A stretch of 40,162 bases of DNA, from the NCBI RefSeq assembly GCF_902506265.1, contig NZ_LR733565.1, positions 1-40,162 on the forward strand. The letters run 5' to 3'. The translations under genes and the position numbers were made by a program. The notes under the pieces were generated by a model. It did not search any database. It saw only the letters and a program-made list of their open reading frames with translations, and had not been told where the DNA came from. Source of the stretch: Flavobacterium sp. 9AF (GTDB lineage: Bacteria > Bacteroidota > Bacteroidia > Flavobacteriales > Flavobacteriaceae). Position 1 is the stretch's first letter. Each line of letters begins with the position of its first letter. Positions 33,805-40,162 of the stretch are shown here, in pieces.

Positions 33805-34641
33805 ATGAAAAATTCAATTTTTACAACCTTATTCTTTTTGTTAGTATTTAAGTGTATTGCTCAAAATATTCAAGGTGTTGCTTATTATACCTCTAAAACA
33901 CAATTAAAAGATTTTAATATTACCAGTAACGATTTAACTCCTGAAATGAAAGATCAAATGATGGAAAAGATGAAAAAAGCTTTTGAGAAATCATTTGTTT
34001 TGAATTTTAACAATTTTGAATCTATATATGAAGAAGAAGAAAAATTAGATACCCCAAGTGCAGCATCAGGAGCAAAGATAAAAATGGCATTTATAGGAGG
34101 CAATACTACTGGAAAATTATATAAAAATTTTAAAACAAATCAGTATGTAAAAGAAGATGATATTTTAGGTAAAGAATTTCTAATCATAGATTCTTTACAA
34201 AAGATGAATTGGAAATTAATTGATGAACAAAAGAAGATTGGGAATTATACTTGTTATAAAGCACAATTAATTATTCCTATTTCCGAAGAAGAAATAAAAC
34301 AATATCAAGAATTTAAAAGAAAAAAGGAAGCAGGAAACACAAGTCTTTTTGAAATGAAAGAACCAAAAGATAAAATTGTTGAAGCATGGTACACTTTAGA
34401 AATTCCTCTTTCAAACGGTCCAGGGAAATATTGGGGGTTACCGGGTTTAATTTTAGAATTGCATGAGTTTGATACTGTTTTTTTATGTACAAAAATGGTT
34501 TTAAATCCAAAAGAAAAGATAAAAATAGTACTGCCTAAAAATGGTAAAAAAGTATCTCAAAAAGAATTTGATGTTATACAAGACAAAAAAATGGAAAGTC
34601 TTAAAAACGAAAATGGAGCAATAGAAATAAGAATCAATTAA
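33805..34641 (+). CDS. GLPGLI family protein 2
   Basis: A 278-aa paralogue of the protein at 30616. It has a signal peptide (about 1-19, ending KCIAQ), the shared block LTPEMKDQMMEKMKKAFEKSFVLNFNNFESIYEEEEKLDTP (about 47-87), and the name motif KYWGLPGLILEL (Gly of GLPGLI at residue 211) after EAWYTLEIPLSNGP. A C-terminal FLCTKMVLNPKEKIKI..GKKVSQKEFD segment follows. It lacks the Met/Gly run and Gly/Arg tail of copy 1. It is the first gene of a plus-strand pair with the barrel protein (101 bases apart), and is divergent from the histidine kinase across the TTAAC repeats. Family function is unknown. Confidence 0.9.
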   Translation: MKNSIFTTLFFLLVFKCIAQNIQGVAYYTSKTQLKDFNITSNDLTPEMKDQMMEKMKKAFEKSFVLNFNNFESIYEEEEKLDTPSAASGAKIKMAFIGGNTTGKLYKNFKTNQYVKEDDILGKEFLIIDSLQKMNWKLIDEQKKIGNYTCYKAQLIIPISEEEIKQYQEFKRKKEAGNTSLFEMKEPKDKIVEAWYTLEIPLSNGPGKYWGLPGLILELHEFDTVFLCTKMVLNPKEKIKIVLPKNGKKVSQKEFDVIQDKKMESLKNENGAIEIRIN

Positions 34642-34742
34642 ACCTTTTTATTAAAAAGTTGTCTAAATATGGAAATTAACGTTTTTAACTGTAACAAATA
34701 AGTAGTAAATAAGTCTTGTATATGTATAAAAAAATAAACCTC

Positions 34743-37439
34743 ATGAAGCACCTTCTTTTCTCATTTTTATTATTTGTTACAGCAATTGGATATGCGCAGA
34801 ATATCCGTTTGGAAGGAATAGTAAAAGATAGTACTGGATTAGGATTAGAAATGGCTAATGTTATGGCTGTAAATGCTGAAACCAAAACTATGGATGCTTA
34901 TGCCATAACAAATGAGAAAGGGAAATTTATTTTAAATCTTAAAGCTAATACTACTTACCAAATAAAATCAAGTTATATTGGTTTTCAGTCTTTTGAAAAA
35001 ACACTAAAAACGAATGCTGAAAATATGGTTTTTGATATTAAAATGGCTCAAGGTGTTCAGTTGAAAGATGTTGAAGTGGTTTATGAAATGCCTGTTTCTA
35101 TTTCAGGAGATACAATTGTGTATAATTCCGATTCTTTTACTAATGGAACGGAAAGAAAACTGGAAGACGTTTTGAAAAAATTGCCAGGTGTTGAGGTGGA
35201 TTCGGAAGGCCAAATTACGGTTGAAGGTAAATCAGTGCAAAAAGTGATGGTAGAAGGTAAAGATTTTTTTGATGGTGATACTAAAATTGCTACGAAAAAT
35301 ATTCCAGCAAATGCATTAGATAAAATTCAGGTTTTACGTAATTATAACGAAGTGTCAAATTTACGTGGTCTAGAAAATAATGAAGAAAATGTCGCTCTTA
35401 ATATTAAACTTAAAGAAGGGAAAAAGAATTTTTGGTTTGGTGATCTTACCGCAGGAATTGGTGTAGGTCATGAAGAAGATCGGTATTTAATTAATCCAAA
35501 ATTGTTCTACTACAATCCTAAAATTAGTATTAATGTTATTAGTAATTTTAATAATATTGGTGAATTACCATTAACTACGAGAGATTATTTTAAATTCACA
35601 GGAGGTTTTAAAAATATGATGCGTAAAGGAGGTTCTAATTTTAATATTGCTTCCAACGATTTAGGAATTGGAAATTTAAACAATAATCAGGCGGCAAATA
35701 TCGATACTAAATTTGGTGCGGCAAATTTTAGTTACAATCCTAATAAGGCACTAACTTTTAGTGGCTTTGGGATTGTTTTGAATAATAAAACAAATACTAG
35801 AAATCTTTCGATTACTGATAGACCTGAGGAAGGTGACTTACAAGATGAAACGAGAGAAGATTTATCCTACCAAACGACGACACAAACCTTGCTGAAATTG
35901 AGTTCAAGTTATGTTCCATCCGATAAGTTACATGTTGATTATGATGCCTTGTTGAAATTTTCGGATCAAAAAGAAAATCAATCTTCAGATTCTAATATTT
36001 TAGGAACAATTTACACTAATAAAAAACAAAATCCTGTTTCTTTAAATCAAAATTTTAACTATTATTATACTTTAAATGATAAGAATGTTTTAGCTTTTGA
36101 GATACAACATTTATATCAAGAAGAGGACCCTTTTTATAATGCCATTTTAGCTAATAATCCTTTCCCGATAATCGATTTTCAAGCACAATCACTTTATAAT
36201 ATAAACCAAAATAGATTTGTAAAAACCAATAAATTGGATATAAAAGGCGACCATTACTATATGATTACTCCTAAAAGTAATATTAATTTAACCATTGGTA
36301 ATACTTATTCTTATCAAAATTTTAATTCTGATATTTTTCAAATTTTAGACAATGGTAATGTAAATACCAATTTAATTGATGCTACTAAAAATGATGTAGA
36401 CTATATGTTTAATGATCTTTTTATGGGTTTACATTACAAATTTATTACAGGTAAGTTTACTTTCAATCCAGGTTTTAGTGTACATCAATATAACACAAAA
36501 GACAATCAATTAGGTGGTTCAAATACCATGAGTTTTATGCGTTTATTACCCGATGTTTATGCGTTGTATCAAATTAAAAAATCGGAAACATTAACGTATA
36601 ATTTTTCATTACAAAATAATTTTACAGATATTTCAAAACTAGCAGAAGGTTACGTTTTTTCAAATTATAACAGTTTGTTTAATGGGAATCGAAACTTGGA
36701 AAATTCATTGTCTCAAAATCATAGTTTGCGTTATTTTAAATACAATATGTTTAATTTTGAAAATATTTTTGGTTATCTAAATTACACAAAACAAGTAGAT
36801 GCCATTAAAAGTAAAGCTTTATTAAGTAATGTTTTTCAAACGTCTACATCTGTAAATATGCCTTCTAATTTTGCAGATGAATCCATTTCTGGAGCTTTTA
36901 ATTATGGACGTTCTTTTGCAAAATATTATAAAGCTTCTGTAGGTTTAAGTATGAATTGGGGTAAATTTAATAATATTCGTGTATCTCAAGATGGAATTAC
37001 ATCATCAATTCAATCCACAGAATCTTTCACACAGAATTATAATGTGAGTTTTTCTACCAATTATAAAACATTACCCAATCTAACTCTAGGATATGCATAT
37101 ACTATTAATGATAATTTTACTGATACTTTCTATACAGATAGCCCTAAAATTGGCCTAGAATATTACTTTTTAGATGCTTTTTCTTTTGTGTCTGATTATA
37201 CCTTTAACCACAATAGAAACAAATCTAAATCTGTAGATAATGAATATGATTTTCTAAGTGCAAGTTTAACATATCAGAAAAAAGATAGTAAGTGGGAATA
37301 CAAACTTTCTGGAACGAATATTTTGAATACAAAATCTTTAAATAACAATAGTTTTAATCAAATTGCTGGAATAAGTAATTTTTCAAGTTATTTTATTCAG
37401 CCCAGATATATCATCTTAAGTCTTAAATATAATTTGTAA
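34743..37439 (+). CDS. TonB-dependent receptor-like outer-membrane beta-barrel protein
   Basis: About 898 aa from the ATG at 34743, whose product begins with a clean signal peptide (MKHLLFSFLLFVTAIGYAQ). In-frame ATGs at 34716 and 34722 would add up to nine residues ahead of it. A carboxypeptidase-regulatory-like beta-sandwich (about 20-105) with VKDSTGLGLEMANVMAV and YQIKSSYIGFQSFEKTL is followed by a plug-like domain. That domain shows SISGDTIVYNSDSFTNGTERKLEDVLKKLPGVEVDSEGQITVEGKSVQKVMVEGKDFFDGD and LDKIQVLRNYNEVSNLRGLENNEENVALNIKLKEG. A long barrel with aromatic alternating strands (about 240-898) ends in ILSLKYNL. This matches the family of barrel proteins that accompany GLPGLI genes in Bacteroidota. 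No TonB box is obvious and the substrate is unknown. Confidence 0.88.
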   Translation: MKHLLFSFLLFVTAIGYAQNIRLEGIVKDSTGLGLEMANVMAVNAETKTMDAYAITNEKGKFILNLKANTTYQIKSSYIGFQSFEKTLKTNAENMVFDIKMAQGVQLKDVEVVYEMPVSISGDTIVYNSDSFTNGTERKLEDVLKKLPGVEVDSEGQITVEGKSVQKVMVEGKDFFDGDTKIATKNIPANALDKIQVLRNYNEVSNLRGLENNEENVALNIKLKEGKKNFWFGDLTAGIGVGHEEDRYLINPKLFYYNPKISINVISNFNNIGELPLTTRDYFKFTGGFKNMMRKGGSNFNIASNDLGIGNLNNNQAANIDTKFGAANFSYNPNKALTFSGFGIVLNNKTNTRNLSITDRPEEGDLQDETREDLSYQTTTQTLLKLSSSYVPSDKLHVDYDALLKFSDQKENQSSDSNILGTIYTNKKQNPVSLNQNFNYYYTLNDKNVLAFEIQHLYQEEDPFYNAILANNPFPIIDFQAQSLYNINQNRFVKTNKLDIKGDHYYMITPKSNINLTIGNTYSYQNFNSDIFQILDNGNVNTNLIDATKNDVDYMFNDLFMGLHYKFITGKFTFNPGFSVHQYNTKDNQLGGSNTMSFMRLLPDVYALYQIKKSETLTYNFSLQNNFTDISKLAEGYVFSNYNSLFNGNRNLENSLSQNHSLRYFKYNMFNFENIFGYLNYTKQVDAIKSKALLSNVFQTSTSVNMPSNFADESISGAFNYGRSFAKYYKASVGLSMNWGKFNNIRVSQDGITSSIQSTESFTQNYNVSFSTNYKTLPNLTLGYAYTINDNFTDTFYTDSPKIGLEYYFLDAFSFVSDYTFNHNRNKSKSVDNEYDFLSASLTYQKKDSKWEYKLSGTNILNTKSLNNNSFNQIAGISNFSSYFIQPRYIILSLKYNL

Positions 37440-37452
37440 ATAAACTTTTACA

Positions 37453-37494
37453 GGACCTTAATTTTTATAAACTTTAAAATTAAGGCCTTTTTTT
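37453..37494 (+). terminator. Rho-independent terminator of the barrel gene
   Basis: CCTTAATTTT (37456-37465) pairs with AAAATTAAGG (37476-37485), followed by CC and a T7 run. Confidence 0.8.
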
Positions 37495-37700
37495 GTGCAA
37501 TTCTTTTATGTTTTTCTATTAAATCATAAAATTTTCTGAAAAATGCTATTGGTAAATTTTACTTTCTTTTTTAAAATGTACTTTTGAAGTGTTTTTAATA
37601 CATAAAATTTTTAATAAATAATTCCGTTATATAGCAGATCAATTAAGGATTTTGTTATAAAAACAATGTAATTTAAAGTACAATAAATAAACGTTTATAT

Positions 37701-39959
37701 ATGAAAAAAGGTATAACACTTTTTCTTTTACTAGGTTTTTTTCTTCCGTTTGCACAAAGTAAACTTAAACCAGGTCTTTATGTTTCTAAAAACGAACAAA
37801 AAGGAATTGAATTACGAATTAACGAAGATGAAACTTATGAGTTGACAATTTTATCTGGAAAATTTCAAGCAGTTAATGATACTATTGTTCTAAATAGTAA
37901 GTATGCTTCAATGAATCCTTTTGAGATAACAAAAACGCTTAGCGACGAAAGGAGTAATTTTATAGATGTGTCATTTAATTATAGTTATTATAGCTACTAT
38001 GGAGCAAGTTTTTTTATAGGAACTCAAAATAATGATAAAGATGCTGTGGAATATAAAAATTTGTTAGACTATATTTCTGATAATGAAAATTATTATGATT
38101 TAGATAAGAAAGTAAATTTTAAAGTAAAGAAAACTAAGTATTTGTATTTTGTTGTGAAGCAAAAAGACTTTATTAAGAGCTCTAAATATCTTATAGATGA
38201 AAATATTTCTACTTTAGACGTATTGTATTCAGGAAGTAATTTTGCATCGCTTCAATTAAAAGCCTATAAGAAGGATGAGAATTCAATAGTAGTAACAGAA
38301 GGAAAGCAACCTCTTCTGTTTGAATTAGATGGAGCGAATGTGAAATTAGACGATAAAAGTTTGCAACCTATAGTGTTTATTACTGATGCAAAGATTGATC
38401 TCCCAATAAGAGAAGAGGAATTTGTAAGTGAAGAGCAAACTTATTTAGAAAACACTGAAGAGAATAAAAAATTTGTATTTAAACATACAATAAATCAAAA
38501 TTTCAAAGACGCTTTAGCTACGCTAAATAAAACGCCTTCTAAGTTTTTGGTTGTAGCAAGAAATTTCACCAAAGAAGATTTTAATGCGTATATCAAAAAA
38601 GATGAAGAAGAATTATCTAGCTATATGTATTATGATTATTTACCAGAATACGATAAATACAATTATTATTTGGCGACAGAAAAAGATGATAAACTTTTTC
38701 CTTCTGCGTCAAAGGAAAAGCAACTTTATTTTTTAAATACTAACGGGCAGATTTTATATTTTACTAATGGTGATTTTGAAGAAAATAATCAACTTTTACA
38801 AACATATTCTTATTCTATAGAAGAACTGAATAAAGTAAACAGCTTTGCTTTATTGGATTATTCTTTGCAAAATAAAAAGACTGCTTTACCAACTTATAAA
38901 GATGTTTTTGCTAAAATTGTTGAAATTGAAGTGCCTTATGAATATGATTACTCAACCGTAGAAGAATTAAAGAGTCAGGATATAGAAGAGACTGAAGATG
39001 CAGTTGTGGTTGTGGATACGGCAGTTGTAGAAGTAGTAGAAGCAGTAGATAGTTATTCCGAATTAAAAGATAGGCAAAATCTGTATTTATTAAAAGCTAC
39101 CAAAGAAACTGTTTTTTCAAAATGGAGTGAAGTTTTAGAATTCTATAATAAACAAAGTTCCTTTGATAAAGAAATAGTAAAAATTATAAAAAAAGAACTT
39201 TCAAATGAAGGTTTTTCAAAAACATTATTTGATGAGAAAGGAGAAATTATTCTATCTCATAATTTCAAAGGTTTAGATTATTTGTTAAAGTATTATGAGC
39301 AAATAAAAAAGGATGAAGACACTCCAGATGAGAATTATTATTATTCAAAATCGATGAATGAGGCAATGGTTTCTTTTTTGAAAGAAATTATAAATTCGGA
39401 AAATAATTTTTCTAAACAAGCCAAGCAAAAAGCAATTAATTATTTTGATAAGTATGTTGAAGTTTCAAATAATAATTCGCAAGTTATAAGTGCTTATTTA
39501 GATGTTTTAGGGGAAAATAATAATCTTCAATCTAAAGAAGAATATTATAAAATTTTTGAATTGTATTTAAGTGTTTTGTTTCCATCAACTGGTAATCAAA
39601 ATATTTTTGAAGCTTTAGATAAAGCTTATGTTGAAAACAATGAGAATGATTGGTCTATTTTTAAATATTCATTTTCTAATCTTAGCAATAATGTGGCTTG
39701 GACGGTTGTTCAAAATGATTCAACAGATTCAGTTTTAATAAAAAAAGCGATTAAATGGAGCGAATTGTCTAATGAGGTCACAAAGAATAATGGTTATTTT
39801 TTAGACACATTAGCGCAATTATATTATAAAGACGGTCAAAAACAAAAAGCAATTAAAACGGAAGAAGAAGCCATAAAGGTTATGAATAATTTGGGAGAAT
39901 ATGGATCAGATAGTCTTATGGAAATGGAAATTGTTTTAAAAAAGATGAAAGAAAATTAA
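37701..39959 (+). CDS. Large exported hypothetical protein with C-terminal TPR-like region
   Basis: I do not recognise the family over its full length. It has a signal peptide (about 1-19, MKKGITLFLLLGFFLPFAQS) and 752 residues of mixed, Tyr/Asp/Glu/Lys-rich sequence. The N-terminal ~120 residues form beta strands (GLYVSKNEQKGIELRINEDETYELTIL). A low-complexity acidic/Val segment (EETEDAVVVVDTAVVEVVEAVDS, about 431-453) separates the halves. The C-terminal part (about 460-752) is helical. It ends in a tetratricopeptide-like unit, NNVAWTVVQNDSTDSVLIKKAIKWSELSNEVTKNNGYFLDTLAQLYYKDGQKQKAIKTEEEAIKV. It is monocistronic between two terminators. A periplasmic scaffolding role is possible but unproven. 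Confidence 0.75.
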   Translation: MKKGITLFLLLGFFLPFAQSKLKPGLYVSKNEQKGIELRINEDETYELTILSGKFQAVNDTIVLNSKYASMNPFEITKTLSDERSNFIDVSFNYSYYSYYGASFFIGTQNNDKDAVEYKNLLDYISDNENYYDLDKKVNFKVKKTKYLYFVVKQKDFIKSSKYLIDENISTLDVLYSGSNFASLQLKAYKKDENSIVVTEGKQPLLFELDGANVKLDDKSLQPIVFITDAKIDLPIREEEFVSEEQTYLENTEENKKFVFKHTINQNFKDALATLNKTPSKFLVVARNFTKEDFNAYIKKDEEELSSYMYYDYLPEYDKYNYYLATEKDDKLFPSASKEKQLYFLNTNGQILYFTNGDFEENNQLLQTYSYSIEELNKVNSFALLDYSLQNKKTALPTYKDVFAKIVEIEVPYEYDYSTVEELKSQDIEETEDAVVVVDTAVVEVVEAVDSYSELKDRQNLYLLKATKETVFSKWSEVLEFYNKQSSFDKEIVKIIKKELSNEGFSKTLFDEKGEIILSHNFKGLDYLLKYYEQIKKDEDTPDENYYYSKSMNEAMVSFLKEIINSENNFSKQAKQKAINYFDKYVEVSNNNSQVISAYLDVLGENNNLQSKEEYYKIFELYLSVLFPSTGNQNIFEALDKAYVENNENDWSIFKYSFSNLSNNVAWTVVQNDSTDSVLIKKAIKWSELSNEVTKNNGYFLDTLAQLYYKDGQKQKAIKTEEEAIKVMNNLGEYGSDSLMEMEIVLKKMKEN

Positions 39960-39990
39960 TTTTTTGAAGATTTTCAAGTTGATTTTATAA

Positions 39991-40026
39991 AAAAAACCGA
40001 TTCTAATTTTGAATCGGTTTTTTATT
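39991..40026 (+). terminator. Rho-independent terminator
   Basis: AACCGATTC (39995-40003) pairs with GAATCGGTT (40011-40019), with A and T tracts on either side, 32 bases after the preceding stop codon. Confidence 0.85.
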
Positions 40027-40040
40027 TTTATGAAATGTCT

Positions 40041-40162
40041 TGTCCTGAAATAGCGATACACAAATTTCATCGTTATGGAAACACCTCAAGAAATTAGCTA
40101 TGTAAAGCGTACTCAGAAAGACTATTCCATGTCTTTAAAACTTCAAATTGTTCAAGAAATAG
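40041..40162 (+). mobile_element. Left end of an IS3-type insertion sequence, cut by the window edge
   Basis: TGTCCTGAAATAGCGATACA (40041-40060) has the TG start and position expected of a left terminal repeat, 34 bases before a transposase start. The right end lies outside the window, so the boundary is provisional. Confidence 0.5.
40075..40162 (+). CDS. IS3 family transposase OrfA, N-terminal fragment
   Basis: Only 29 codons are visible: METPQEISYVKRTQKDYSMS then LKLQIVQEI. The YVKRTQKDYSMSLKLQIV segment resembles the start of the helix-turn-helix OrfA proteins of Bacteroidota IS3-type elements (typically KDYS.SFKLQVV.EIE). The product would bind the element's ends; the catalytic OrfB would follow outside. 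The start is the first ATG after the putative left end. Confidence 0.65.
   Translation, partial: METPQEISYVKRTQKDYSMSLKLQIVQEI

Noticed and set aside
37579..37586. TACTTTTG as promoter of the 37701 gene
   Set aside because: The match is exact, but the nearest TTG is 27 bases upstream and the leader would exceed 100 bases. Chance matches are frequent in AT-rich DNA.

Overview
The window is AT-rich DNA from a Bacteroidota bacterium, almost certainly a Flavobacteriaceae member (Flavobacterium-like). The indicators are a T6SS subtype iii gene set (known only from Bacteroidota), GLPGLI-family proteins, a type IX secretion sorting domain, a DUF5686 protein, a surface-lipoprotein export signal after a lipobox cysteine, promoters of the Bacteroidota form TTG-N19..24-TAnnTTTG, and no Shine-Dalgarno sequences. 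No rRNA, tRNA, CRISPR array or prophage was seen.

Layout. (1) 1-2980: two unrecognised proteins, then a small surface-anchored pectate lyase-like lipoprotein (PL9 type) with a palindromic operator candidate upstream. (2) 3004-3153: a MITE/REP-like intergenic element. (3) 3161-11996, minus strand: a tightly packed T6SSiii operon, read as NlpC/P60 lipoprotein, tssG, tssN, tssK, tssO, tssH(clpV), tssE, tssF. A PKD-domain membrane protein (TssP candidate) is transcribed divergently at 12241-13245. The sheath (TssB/C), Hcp, VgrG and TssR genes are not here. (4) 13400-18280: housekeeping genes, namely pdhB, a DUF5686 outer-membrane protein, an AlkA-type DNA glycosylase and soluble pyrophosphatase. 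(5) 18454-21572: a large secreted LRR-RCC1-LamG-T9SS protein whose reading frame is broken once, exactly at a canonical U UUU UUA slippery heptamer. (6) 21686-24196: a membrane pyrophosphatase with an unusual Cys/His-rich C-terminal tail. (7) 24319-28454: an N-glycan-degradation operon (glycosylasparaginase, CutC, beta-mannosidase). (8) 28451-30495, minus: an AhpD-like protein, a deoxynucleoside kinase and an exported hypothetical protein. (9) 30616-37439: two GLPGLI proteins flanking an OmpR-type two-component system, followed by a TonB-receptor-like barrel. (10) 37701-39959: a large exported hypothetical protein. (11) From about 40041: the left end of an IS3-type element cut by the window edge.

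How the parts work together: the tss genes build the baseplate, the membrane complex and the sheath-recycling ATPase of a contractile antibacterial weapon. The two pyrophosphatases act on the same substrate, in the cytosol and at the membrane. The glycosidase operon removes the Man-GlcNAc-Asn core of N-glycans. The GLPGLI/two-component/barrel block looks like a self-contained envelope sensing-and-response module; TTAAC direct repeats at 10-bp spacing lie in its divergent promoter. The best candidates for something undescribed are the slippery-site fusion at 18675-18681, the GLPGLI module and the periplasmic Cys/His tail on the membrane pyrophosphatase.
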